From Henricia sp. BOLD:AAB3569 (Eukaryota; Echinodermata; Asteroidea; Spinulosida; Echinasteridae), in NCBI GenBank assembly GCA_037783545.1, contig JBBELK010001103.1, positions 1 through 64,000 on the forward strand: DNA of 64,000 nucleotides, in the 5' to 3' direction. Both the position numbers and the translations under genes were made by a program. Positions 1 through 12,449 of the stretch are shown here, one piece after another. The notes under the pieces are model-generated. The model was given only the letters and a program-made list of their open reading frames with translations. It ran no database searches and was not told the DNA's origin. Within the stretch, counting starts at the first letter, position 1, and each line of letters opens with the position of its first letter.

Positions 1-863
1 TAGGGCATGCAAAATTTGAAGTTCGTCGGAACATTTTTCGACCTCCACATTTGCCGACGTTTGGACCACACTTTGACCAAATTGCCGAGCCAAACTGCGA
101 TGCGTTAACGACAGTCCGAATGACTGAGCATGCGCACAACTCAGGAGTACCCCAAAGAGGTGTGTACAGACAGCCACAGTTTGCGTGAGAGCAGTCAGGA
201 AGCCTCAACCCAGTTTATTCTAAACTTTGACATTTCTCTGCCATTTCCCGGCGAAAGTCTGTCAATTTTTTATGACAAGTGCGCAATATAGAGAGTTAGG
301 GCATGCAAAATTTGAAGTTCGTCGGAACATTTTTCGACCTCCAAATTTGCCGACGTTTGGACCACACTTTGACCAAATTGCCGAGCCAAACTGCGGTGCG
401 TTAACGACAGTCCGAATGACTGAGCATGCGCACAACTCAGGAGTACCCCAAAGAGGTGTGTACAGACAGCCACGGTTTGCGTGAGAGCAGTCAGGAAGCC
501 TCAACCCAGTTTTTTCTAAACTTTGAAATTTCTCTGCCATTTCCCGGCGAAAGTCTGTCAATTTTTATGACAAGTGCGCAATATAGAGAGTTTAGGGCAT
601 GCAAAATTTGAAGTTCGTCGGAACATTTTTCGACCTCCAAATTTGCCGACGTTTGGACCACACTTTGACCAAATTGCCGAGCCAAACTGCGGTGCGTTAA
701 CGACAGTCCGAATGACTGAGCATGCGCACAACTCAGGAGTACCCAAAAGAGGTGTGTACAGACAGCCACGGTTTGCGTGAGAGCAGTCAGGAAGCCTCAA
801 CCCAGTTTTTTCTAAACTTTGAAATTTCTCTGCCATTTCCCGGCGAAAGTCTGTCAATTTTTT

Positions 864-2053
864 ATGACAAGTGCGCAATATAGAGAGTTTAGGGCATGCA
901 AAATTTGAAGTTTGTCGGAACATTTTTCGACCTCCAAATTTGCCGACGTTTGGACCACACTTTGACCAAATTGCCGAGCCAAACTGCGGTGCGTTAACGA
1001 CAGTCCGAATGACTGAGCATGCGCACAACTCAGGAGTACCCCAAAGAGGTGTGTACAGACAGCCACGGTTTGCGTGAGAGCAGTCAGGAAGCCTCAACCC
1101 AGTTTTTTTCTAAACTTTGAAATTTCTCTGCCATTTCCCGGCAAAAGTCTGTCAATTTTTTTATGACAAGTGCGCAATATAGAGAGTTCAGGGCATGCAA
1201 AATTTGAAGTTCGTCGGAACATTTTTCGACCTCTAAATTTGCCGACGTTTGGACCACACTTTGACCAAATTGCCGAGCCAAACTGCGGTGCGTTAACGAC
1301 AGTCCGAATGACTGAGCATGCGCACAACTCAGGAGTACCCCAAAGAGGTGTGTACAGACAGCCACGGTTTGCGTGAGAGCAGTCAGGAAGCCTCAACCCA
1401 GTTTTTTCTAAACTTTGAAATTTCTCTGCCATTTCCCGGCGAAAGTCTGTCAATTTTTTATGACAAGTGCGCAATATAGAGAGTTTAGGGCATGCAAAAT
1501 TTGAAGTTCGTCGGAACATTTTTCGACCTCCAAATTTTCCGACGTTTGGACCACACTTTGACCAAATTGCCGAGCCAAACTGCGGTGCGTTAACGACAGT
1601 CCGAATGACTGAGCATGCGCACAACTCAGGAGTACACCAAAGAGGTGTGTACAGACAGCCACGGTTTGCGTGAGAGCAGTCAGGAAGCCTCAACCCAGTT
1701 TTTTCTAAACTTTGAAATTTCTCTGCCATTTCCCGGCGAAAGTCTGCCAATTTTTTATGACAAGTGCGCAATATAGAGAGTTTAGGGCATGCAAAATTTG
1801 AAGTTCGTCGGAACATTTTTAGACCTCCAAATTTGCCGACGTTTGGACCACACTTTGACCAAATTGCCGAGCCAAACTGCGGTGCGTTAACGACAGTCCG
1901 AATGACTGAGCATGCGCACAACTCAGGAGTACCCCAAAGAGGTGTGTACAGACAGCCACGGTTTGCGTGAGAGCAGTCAGGAAGCCTCAACCCAGTTTTT
2001 TCTAAACTTTGAAATTTCTCTGCCATTTCCCGGCGAAAGTCTGTCAATTTTTT
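864..2053 (+). repeat. Four-unit relative of the 11-mer block seen at 12.4-19 kb
   Basis: Successive units carry, in order: 'agtttgtcgg'; then 'gttcagggc' with 'cctctaaat' and a longer T tract; then 'caaattttccgac' with 'gtacaccaa'; then a unit with 'ctgccaattt'. The same order of markers opens both 11-mer copies starting near 12450 and 15720. This is therefore an additional, shorter or older copy about 11.6 kb away, showing that marker strings move as multi-monomer blocks. Confidence 0.85.
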
Positions 2054-5022
2054 ATGACAAGTGCGCAATATAGAGAGTTTAGGGCATGCAAAATTTGAAG
2101 TTCGTCGGAACATTTTTCGACCTCCAAATTTGCCGACGTTTGGACCACACTTTGACCAAATTGCCGAGCCAAACTGCGGTGCGTTAACGACAGTCCGAAT
2201 GACTGAGCATGCGCACAACTCAGGAGTACCCCAAAGAGGTGTGTACAGACAGCCACGGTTTGCGTGAGAGCAGTCAGGAAGCCTCAACCCAGTTTTTTCT
2301 AAACTTTGAAATTTCTCTGCCATTTCCCGGCGAAAGTCTGTCAATTTTTTATGACAAGTGCGCAATATAGAGAGTTTAGGGCATGCAAAATTTGAAGTTC
2401 GTCGGAACATTTTCGACCTCCAAATTTGCCGACGTTTGGACCACACTTTGACCAAATTGCCGAGCCAAACTGCGGTGCGTTAACGACAGTCCGAATGACT
2501 GAGCATGCGCACAACTCAGGAGTACCCCAAAGAGGTGTGTACAGACAGCCACGGTTTGCGTGAGAGCAGTCAGGAAGCCTCAACCCAGTTTTTTCTAAAC
2601 TTTGAAATTTCTCTGCCATTTCCCGGCGAAAGTCTGTCAATTTTTTATGACAAGTGCGCAATATAGAGAGTTTAGGGCATGCAAAATTTGAAGTTCGTCG
2701 GAACATTTTTCGACCTCCAAATTTGCCGACGTTTGGACCACACTTTGACCAAATTGCCGAGCCAAACTGCGATGCGTTAACGACAGTCCGAATGACTGAG
2801 CATGCGCACAACTCAGGAGTACCCCAAAGAGGTGTGTACAGACAGCCACGGTTTGCGTGAGAGCAGTCAGGAAGCCTCAACCCAGTTTTTTCTAAACTTT
2901 GAAATTTCTCTGCCATTTCCCGGCGAAAGTCTGTCAATTTTTTATGACAAGTGCGCAATATAGAGAGTTTAGGGCATGCAAAATTTGAAGTTCGTCGGAA
3001 CATTTTTAGACCTCCAAATTTGCCGACGTTTGGACCACACTTTGACCAAATTGCCGAGCCAAACTGCGGTGCGTTAACGACAGTCCGAATGACTGAGCAT
3101 GCGCACAACTCAGGAGTACCCCAAAGAGGTGTGTACAGACAGCCACGGTTTGCGTGAGAGCAGTCAGGAAGCCTCAACCCAGTTTTTTCTAAACTTTGAA
3201 ATTTCTCTGCCATTTCCCGGCGAAAGTCTGTCAATTTTTTATGACAAGTGCGCAATATAGAGAGTTTAGGGCATGCAAAATTTGAAGTTCGTCGGAACAT
3301 TTTTCGACCTCCAAATTTGCCGACGTTTGGACCACACTTTGACCAAATTGCCGAGCCAAACTGCGGTGCGTTAACGACAGTCCGAATGACTGAGCATGCG
3401 CACAACTCAGGAGTACCCCAAAGAGGTGTGTACAGACAGCCACGGTTTGCGTGAGAGCAGTCAGGAAGCCTCAACCCAGTTTTTTCTAAACTTTGAAATT
3501 TCTCTGCCATTTCCCGGCGAAAGTCTGTCAATTTTTTATGACAAGTGCGCAATATAGAGAGTTTAGGGCATGCAAAATTTGAAGTTCGTCGGAACATTTT
3601 TCGACCTCCAAATTTGCCGACGTTTGGACCACACTTTGACCAAATTGCCGAGCCAAACTGCGGTGCGTTAACGACAGTCCGAATGACTGAGCATGCGCAC
3701 AACTCAGGAGTACCCCAAAGAGGTGTGTACAGACAGCCACGGTTTGCGTGAGAGCAGTCAGGAAGCCTCAACCCAGTTTTTTCTAAACTTTGAAATTTCT
3801 CTGCCATTTCCCGGCGAAAGTCTGTCAATTTTTTATGACAAGTGCGCAATATAGAGAGTTTAGGGCATGCAAAATTTGAAGTTCGTCGGAACATTTTTCG
3901 ACCTCCAAATTTGCCGACGTTTGGACCACACTTTGACCAAATTGCCGAGCCAAACTGCGATGCGTTAACGACAGTCCGAATGACTGAGCATGCGCACAAC
4001 TCAGGAGTACCCCAAAGAGGTGTGTACAGACAGCCACGGTTTGCGTGAGAGCAGTCAGGAAGCCTCAACCCAGTTTTTTCTAAACTTTGAAATTTCTCTG
4101 CCATTTCCCGGCGAAAGTCTGTCAATTTTTTATGACAAGTGCGCAATATAGAGAGTTTAGGGCATGCAAAATTTGAAGTTCGTCGGAACATTTTTCGACC
4201 TCCAAATTTGCCGACGTTTGGACCACACTTTGACCAAATTGCCGAGCCAAACTGCGGTGCGTTAACGACAGTCCGAATGACTGAGCATGCGCACAACTCA
4301 GGAGTACCCCAAAGAGGTGTGTACAGACAGCCACGGTTTGCGTGAGAGCAGTCAGGAAGCCTCAACCCAGTTTTTTCTAAACTTTGAAATTTCTCTGCCA
4401 TTTCCCGGCGAAAGTCTGTCAATTGTTTATGACAAGTGCGCAATATAGAGAGTTTAGGGCATGCAAAATTTGAAGATCGTCGGAACATTTTTCGACCTCC
4501 AAATTTGCCGACGTTTGGACCACACTTTGACCAAATTGCCGAGCCAAACTGCGGTGCGTTAACGACAGTCCGAATGACTGAGCATGCGCACAACTCAGGA
4601 GTACCCCAAAGAGGTGTGTACAGACAGCCACGGTTTGCGTGAGAGCAGTCAGGAAGCCTCAACCCAGTTTTTTCTAAACTTTGAAATTTCTCTGCCATTT
4701 CCCGGCGAAAGTCTGTCAATTTTTTATGACAAGTGCGCAATATAGAGAGTTTAGGGCATGCAAAATTTGAAGTTCGTCGGAACATTTTTCGACCTCCAAA
4801 TTTGCCGACGTTTGGACCACACTTTGACCAAATTGCCGAGCCAAACTGCGGTGCGTTAACGACAGTCCGAATGACTGAGCATGCGCACAACTCAGGAGTA
4901 CCCCAAAGAGGTGTGTACAGACAGCCACGGTTTGCGTGAGAGCAGTCAGGAAGCCTCAACCCAGTTTTTTCTAAACTTTGAAATTTCTCTGCCATTTCCC
5001 GGCGAAAGTCTGTCAATTTTTT

Positions 5023-5319
5023 ATGACAAGTGCGCAATATAGAGAGTTTAGGGCATGCAAAATTTGAAGTTCGTCGGAACATTTTTCGACCTCCAAATTT
5101 GCCGACGTTTGGACCACACTTTGACCAAATTGCCGAGCCAAACTGCGGTGCGTTAACGACAGTCCGAATGACTGAGCATGCGCACAACTCAGGAGTACCC
5201 CAAAGAGGTGTGTACAGACAGCCACGGTTTGCGTGAGAGCAGTCAGGAAGCCTCAACCCAGTTTTTTCTAAACTTTGAAATTTCTCTGCCATTTCCCGGC
5301 GAAAGTCTGTCAATTTTTT
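5023..5319 (+). repeat. Reference example of the canonical 297-bp monomer
   Basis: A representative unit, counted from 'atgacaagtg' to the T run that precedes the next 'atgaca'. It is 297 bp with 70 C and 68 G (46% GC) and 16 CpG dinucleotides, against about 16 expected from composition. Visible internal structure: two 'gcatgc' palindromes 123 bp apart (unit positions 31 and 154), 'gttaac' at 130 and 'tgtaca' at 189. There is a short dyad 'gttc-gtcg-gaac' at about 47-58. An imperfect direct repeat 32 bp apart ('ccaaatttgccga' at 71, 'ccaaattgccga' at 103) hints at an old internal duplication. Two T tracts (after 'cccag' and after 'gtcaa') are the usual sites of length variation. I do not recognise the monomer as a named satellite. 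Confidence 0.95.
5069..5080 (+). other. CENP-B-box-like half motif in each monomer (one example)
   Basis: The monomer contains g-TTCG-TCGG-A-ac. The CENP-B box core is NTTCGNNNNANNCGGGN, and the human box begins TTCGTTGGAA. Here TTCGTCGGAA matches that first half at 9 of 10 positions, including the required TTCG and the spaced A. The required second half (CGGG) is absent: 'attt' stands there. The motif recurs in nearly every monomer. Units of the 'cgcatttgtcgg' type, where TTCG is changed to TTTG (for example about 12498, 14280, 15770), lose it, and one unit near 32100 loses it by deletion. Binding of a CENP-B or pogo-derived protein is speculative; a chance match is quite possible. Confidence 0.3.
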
Positions 5320-8300
5320 ATGACAAGTGCGCAATATAGAGAGTTTAGGGCATGCAAAATTTGAAGTTCGTCGGAACATTTTTCGACCTCCACATTTGCC
5401 GACGTTTGGACCACACTTTGACCAAATTGCCGAGCCAAACTGCGATGCGTTAACGACAGTCCGAATGACTGAGCATGCGCACAACTCAGGAGTACCCCAA
5501 AGAGGTGTGTACAGACAGCCACGGTTTGCGTGAGAGCAGTCAGGAAGCCTCAACCCAGTTTTTTCTAAACTTTGAAATTTCTCTGCCATTTCCCGGCGAA
5601 AGTCTGTCAATTTTTTATGACAAGTGCGCAATATAGAGAGTTTAGGGCATGCAAAATTTGAAGTTCGTCGGAACATTTTTCGACCTCCAAATTTGCCGAC
5701 GTTTGGACCACACTTTGACCAAATTGCCGAGCCAAACTGCGGTGCGTTAACGACAGTCCGAATGACTGAGCATGCGCACAACTCAGGAGTACCCCAAAGA
5801 GGTGTGTACAGACAGCCACGGTTTGCGTGAGAGCAGTCAGGAAGCCTCAACCCAGTTTTTTCTAAACTTTGAAATTTCTCTGCCATTTCCCGGCGAAAGT
5901 CTGTCAATTTTTTATGACAAGTGCGCAATATAGAGAGTTTAGGGCATGCAAAATTTGAAGTTCGTCGGAACATTTTTCGACCTCCAAATTTGCCGACGTT
6001 TGGACCACACTTTGACCAAATTGCCGAGCCAAACTGCGGTGCGTTAACGACAGTCCGAATGACTGAGCATGCGCACAACTCAGGAGTACCCCAAAGAGGT
6101 GTGTACAGACAGCCACGGTTTGCGTGAGAGCAGTCAGGAAGCCTCAACCCAGTTTTTTCTAAACTTTGAAATTTCTCTGCCATTTCCCGGCGAAAGTCTG
6201 TCAATTTTTTATGACAAGTGCGCAATATAGAGAGTTTAGGGCATGCAAAATTTGAAGTTCGTCGGAACATTTTTCGACCTCCAAATTTGCCGACGTTTGG
6301 ACCACACTTTGACCAAATTGCCGAGCCAAACTGCGGTGCGTTAACGACAGTCCGAATGACTGAGCATGCGCACAACTCAGGAGTACCCCAAAGAGGTGTG
6401 TACAGACAGCCACGGTTTGCGTGAGAGCAGTCAGGAAGCCTCAACCCAGTTTTTTCTAAACTTTGAAATTTCTCTGCCATTTCCCGGCGAAAGTCTGTCA
6501 ATTTTTTATGACAAGTGCGCAATATAGAGAGTTTAGGGCATGCAAAATTTGAAGTTCGTCGGAACATTTTTCGACCTCCAAATTTGCCGACGTTTGGACC
6601 ACACTTTGACCAAATTGCCGAGCCAAACTGCGGTGCGTTAACGACAGTCCGAATGACTGAGCATGCGCACAACTCAGGAGTACCCCAAAGAGGTGTGTAC
6701 AGACAGCCACGGTTTGCGTGAGAGCAGTCAGGAAGCCTCAACCCAGTTTTTTCTAAACTTTGAAATTTCTCTGCCATTTCCCGGCGAAAGTCTGTCAATT
6801 TTTTATGACAAGTGCGCAATATAGAGAGTTTAGGGCATGCAAAATTTGAAGTTCGTCGGAACATTTTTCGACCTCCAAATTTGCCGACGTTTGGACCACA
6901 CTTTGACCAAATTGCCGAGCCAAACTGCGATGCGTTAACGACAGTCCGAATGACTGAGCATGCGCACAACTCAGGAGTACCCCAAAGAGGTGTGTACAGA
7001 CAGCCACGGTTTGCGTGAGAGCAGTCAGGAAGCCTCAACCCAGTTTTTTCTAAACTTTGAAATTTCTCTGCCATTTCCCGGCGAAAGTCTGTCAATTTTT
7101 TATGACAAGTGCGCAATATAGAGAGTTTAGGGCATGCAAAATTTGAAGTTCGTCGGAACATTTTTCGACCTCCAAATTTGCCGACGTTTGGACCACACTT
7201 TGACCAAATTGCCGAGCCAAACTGCGGTGCGTTAACGACAGTCCGAATGACTGAGCATGCGCACAACTCAGGAGTACCCCAAAGAGGTGTGTACAGACAG
7301 CCACGGTTTGCGTGAGAGCAGTCAGGAAGCCTCAACCCAGTTTTTTCTAAACTTTGAAATTTCTCTGCCATTTCCCGGCGAAAGTCTGTCAATTTTTTAT
7401 GACAAGTGCGCAATATAGAGAGTTTAGGGCATGCAAAATTTGAAGTTCGTCGGAACATTTTTCGACCTCCAAATTTGCCGACGTTTGGACCACACTTTGA
7501 CCAAATTGCCGAGCCAAACTGCGGTGCGTTAACGACAGTCCGAATGACTGAGCATGCGCACAACTCAGGAGTACCCCAAAGAGGTGTGTACAGACAGCCA
7601 CGGTTTGCGTGAGAGCAGTCAGGAAGCCTCAACCCAGTTTTTTCTAAACTTTGAAATTTCTCTGCCATTTCCCGGCGAAAGTCTGTCAATTTTTTATGAC
7701 AAGTGCGCAATATAGAGAGTTTAGGGCATGCAAAATTTGAAGTTCGTCGGAACATTTTTCGACCTCCAAATTTGCCGACGTTTGGACCACACTTTGACCA
7801 AATTGCCGAGCCAAACTGCGGTGCGTTAACGACAGTCCGAATGACTGAGCATGCGCACAACTCAGGAGTACCCCAAAGAGGTGTGTACAGACAGCCACGG
7901 TTTGCGTGAGAGCAGTCAGGAAGCCTCAACCCAGTTTTTTCTAAACTTTGAAATTTCTCTGCCATTTCCCGGCGAAAGTCTGTCAATTTTTTATGACAAG
8001 TGCGCAATATAGAGAGTTTAGGGCATGCAAAATTTGAAGTTCGTCGGAACATTTTTCGACCTCCAAATTTGCCGACGTTTAGGACCACACTTTGACCAAA
8101 TTGCCGAGCCAAACTGCGGTGCGTTAACGACAGTCCGAATGACTGAGCATGCGCACAACTCAGGAGTACCCCAAAGAGGTGTGTACAGACAGCCACGGTT
8201 TGCGTGAGAGCAGTCAGGAAGCCTCAACCCAGTTTTTTCTAAACTTTGAAATTTCTCTGCCATTTCCCGGCGAAAGTCTGTCAATTTTTTATGACAAGTG

Positions 8301-8884
8301 CGCAATATAGAGAGTTTAGGGCATGCAAAATTTGAAGTTCGTCGGAACATTTTTCGACCTCCAAATTTGCCGACGTTTGGACCACACTTTGACCAAATTG
8401 CCGAGCCAAACTGCGGTGCGTTAACGACAGTCCGAATGACTGAGCATGCGCACAACTCAGGAGTACCCCAAAGAGGTGTGTACAGACAGCCACGGTTTGC
8501 GTGAGAGCAGTCAGGAAGCCTCAACCCAGTTTTTTCTAAACTTTGAAATTTCTCTGCCATTTCCCGGCGAAAGTCTGTCAATTTTTTATGACAAGTGCGC
8601 AATATAGAGAGTTTAGGGCATGCAAAATTTGAAGTTCGTCGGAACATTTTTCGACCTCCAAATTTGCCGACGTTTGGACCACACTTTGACCAAATTGCCG
8701 AGCCAAACTGCGGTGCGTTAACGACAGTCCGAATGACTGAGCATGCGCACAACTCAGGAGTACCCCAAAGAGGTGTGTACAGACAGCCACGGTTTGCGTG
8801 AGAGCAGTCAGGAAGCCTCAACCCAGTTTTTTCTAAACTTTGAAATTTCTCTGCCATTTCCCGGCGAAAGTCTGTCAATCGTTT

Positions 8885-11800
8885 ATGACAAGTGCGCAAT
8901 ATAGAGAGTTTAGGGCATGCAAAATTTGAAGTTCGTCGGAACATTTTTCGACCTCCAAATTTGCCGACGTTTGGACCACACTTTGACCAAATTGCCGAGC
9001 CAAACTGCGGTGCGTTAACGACAGTCCGAATGACTGAGCATGCACACAACTCAGGAGTACCCCAAAGAGGTGTGTACAGACAGCCACGGTTTGCGTGAGA
9101 GCAGTCAGGAAGCCTAAACCCAGTTTTTTCTAAACTTTGAAATTTCTCTGCCATTTCCCGGCGAAAGTCTGTCAATTTTTTATGACAAGTGCGCAATATA
9201 GAGAGTTTAGGGCATGCAAAATTTGAAGTTCGTCGGAACATTTTTCGACCTCCAAATTTGCCGACGTTTGGACCACACTTTGACCAAATTGCCGAGCCAA
9301 ACTGCGGTGCGTTAACGACAGTCCGAATGACTGAGCATGCGCACAACTCAGGAGTACCCCAAAGAGGTGTGTACAGACAGCCACGGTTTGCGTGAGAGCA
9401 GTCAGGAAGCCTCAACCCAGTTTTTTCTAAACTTTGAAATTTCTCTGCCATTTCCCGGCGAAAGTCTGTCAATTTTTTATGACAAGTGCGCAATATAGAG
9501 AGTTTAGGGCATGCAAAATTTGAAGTTCGTCGGAACATTTTTCGACCTCCAAATTTGCCGACGTTTGGACCACACTTTGACCAAATTGCCGAGCCAAACT
9601 GCGGTGCGTTAACGACAGTCCGAATGACTGAGCATGCGCACAACTCAGGAGTACCCCAAAGAGGTGTGTACAGACAGCCACGGTTTGCGTGAGAGCAGTC
9701 AGGAAGCCTCAACCCAGTTTTTTCTAAACTTTGAAATTTCTCTGCCATTTCCCGGCGAAAGTCTGTCAATTTTTTATGACAAGTGCGCAATATAGAGAGT
9801 TTAGGGCATGCAAAATTTGAAGTTCGTCGGAACATTTTTCGACCTCCAAATTTGCCGACGTTTGGACCACACTTTGACCAAATTGCCGAGCCAAACTGCG
9901 GTGCGTTAACGACAGTCCGAATGACTGAGCATGCGCACAACTCAGGAGTACCCCAAAGAGGTGTGTACAGACAGCCACGGTTTGCGTGAGAGCAGTCAGG
10001 AAGCCTCAACCCAGTTTTTTCTAAACTTTGAAATTTCTCTGCCATTTCCCGGCGAAAGTCTGTCAATTTTTTATGACAAGTGCGCAATATAGAGAGTTTA
10101 GGGCATGCAAAATTTGAAGTTCGTCGGAACATTTTTCGACCTCCACATTTGCCGACGTTTGGACCACACTTTGACCAAATTGCCGAGCCAAACTGCGATG
10201 CGTTAACGACAGTCCGAATGACTGAGCATGCGCACAACTCAGGAGTACCCCAAAGAGGTGTGTACAGACAGCCACGGTTTGCGTGAGAGCAGTCAGGAAG
10301 CCTCAACCCAGTTTTTTCTAAACTTTGAAATTTCTCTGCCATTTCCCGGCGAAAGTCTGTCAATTTTTTATGACAAGTGCGCAATATAGAGAGTTTAGGG
10401 CATGCAAAATTTGAAGTTCGTCGGAACATTTTTCGACCTCCAAATTTGCCGACGTTTGGACCACACTTTGACCAAATTGCCGAGCCAAACTGCGATGCGT
10501 TAACGACAGTCCGAATGACTGAGCATGCGCACAACTCAGGAGTACCCCAAAGAGGTGTGTACAGACAGCCACGGTTTGCGTGAGAGCAGTCAGGAAGCCT
10601 CAACCCAGTTTTTTCTAAACTTTGAAATTTCTCTGCCATTTCCCGGCGAAAGTCTGTCAATTTTTTATGACAAGTGCGCAATATAGAGAGTTTAGGGCAT
10701 GCAAAATTTGAAGTTCGTCGGAACATTTTTCGACCTCCAAATTTGCCGACGTTTAGACCACACTTTGACCAAATTGCCGAGCCAAACTGCGGTGCGTTAA
10801 CGACAGTCCGAATGACTGAGCATGCGCACAACTCAGGAGTACCCCAAAGAGGTGTGTACAGACAGCCACGGTTTGCGTGAGAGCAGTCAGGAAGCCTCAA
10901 CCCAGTTTTTTCTAAACTTTGAAATTTCTCTGCCATTTCCCGGCGAAAGTCTGTCAATTTTTTATGACAAGTGCGCAATATAGAGAGTTTAGGGCATGCA
11001 AAATTTGAAGTTCGTCGGAACATTTTTCGACCTCCAAATTTGCCGACGTTTGGACCACACTTTGACCAAATTGCCGAGCCAAACTGCGGTGCGTTAACGA
11101 CAGTCCGAATGACTGAGCATGCGCACAACTCAGGAGTACCCCAAAGAGGTGTGTACAGACAGCCACGGTTTGCGTGAGAGCAGTCAGGAAGCCTCAACCC
11201 AGTTTTTTCTAAACTTTGAAATTTCTCTGCCATTTCCCGGCGAAAGTCTGTCAATCGTTTATGACAAGTGCGCAATATAGAGAGTTTAGGGCATGCAAAA
11301 TTTGAAGTTCGTCGGAACATTTTTCGACCTCCAAATTTGCCGACGTTTGGACCACACTTTGACCAAATTGCCGAGCCAAACTGCGGTGCGTTAACGACAG
11401 TCCGAATGACTGAGCATGCGCACAACTCAGGAGTACCCCAAAGAGGTGTGTACAGACAGCCACGGTTTGCGTGAGAGCAGTCAGGAAGCCTCAACCCAGT
11501 TTTTGCTAAACTTTGAAATTTCTCTGCCATTTCCCGGCGAAAGTCTGTCAATTTTTTATGACAAGTGCGCAATATAGAGAGTTTAGGGCATGCAAAATTT
11601 GAAGTTCGTCGGAACATTTTTCGACCTCCAAATTTGCCGACGTTTGGACCACACTTTGACCAAATTGCCGAGCCAAACTGCGGTGCGTTAACGACAGTCC
11701 GAATGACTGAGCATGCGCACAACTCAGGAGTACCCCAAAGAGGTGTGTACAGACAGCCACGGTTTGCGTGAGAGCAGTCAGGAAGCCTCAACCCAGTTTT

Positions 11801-12151
11801 TTCTAAACTTTGAAATTTCTCTGCCATTTCCCGGCGAAAGTCTGTCAATCGTTTATGACAAGTGCGCAATATAGAGAGTTTAGGGCATGCAAAATTTGAA
11901 GTTCGTCGGAACATTTTTCGACCACCAAATTTGCCGACGTTTGGACCACACTTTGACCAAATTGCCGAGCCAAACTGCGGTGCGTTAACGACAGTCCGAA
12001 TGACTGAGCATGCACACAACTCAGGAGTACCCCAAAGAGGTGTGTACAGACAGCCACGGTTTGCGTGAGAGCAGTCAGGAAGCCTAAACCCAGTTTTTTC
12101 TAAACTTTGAAATTTCTCTGCCATTTCCCGGCGAAAGTCTGTCAATTTTTT
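8885..12151 (+). repeat. Duplication at a 10-monomer spacing (2970 bp)
   Basis: The units beginning at 8885 and 11855 share three rare variants: 'caatcgtttatg' just upstream, 'gcatgcacacaac' in the middle and 'agcctaaaccc' near the end (9111 and 12081). They lie exactly 2970 bp (10 x 297) apart. A third unit at 11261 shares only the 'caatcgtttatg' variant. The likeliest cause is unequal crossing over or a gene-conversion transfer by ten units. Confidence 0.8.
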
Positions 12152-12449
12152 ATGACAAGTGCGCAATATAGAGAGTTTAGGGCATGCAAAATTTGAAGTT
12201 CGTCGGAACATTTTTCGACCTCCAAATTTGCCGACGTTTGGACCACACTTTGACCAAATTGCCGAGCCAAACTGCGGTGCGTTAACGACAGTCCGAATGA
12301 CTGAGCATGCGCACAACTCAGGAGTACCCCCAAAGAGGTGTGTACAGACAGCCACGGTTTGCGTGAGAGCAGTCAGGAAGCCTCAACCCAGTTTTTTCTA
12401 AACTTTGAAATTTCTCTGCCATTTCCCGGCGAAAGTCTGTCAATTTTTT

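Noticed and set aside
5135-5190. Monomer as a degenerate transposon end because of the 'gcatgcgcac' word
   Set aside because: Similar words occur at some element ends, but here there is only a weak 7-bp inverted match ('tgcgcac' and 'gtgcgca') and no element structure around it.
5030-5236. Small forward frames of about 68 codons, one per monomer
   Set aside because: They repeat identically in each monomer, begin with GTG rather than ATG and have no counterpart outside the satellite.
5290-5312. Reverse-strand CENP-B box at 'tttcccggcgaaag'
   Set aside because: It contains TCCCG and CGAA, but with one base between them instead of the seven the box needs.
2341-8196. Apparent 1951-residue reverse-strand repeat protein and similar frames elsewhere
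   Set aside because: The open frame follows from the monomer length being divisible by 3. Variants are mostly amino-acid-changing, indels break the frame, and no unique coding sequence or regulatory site accompanies it.
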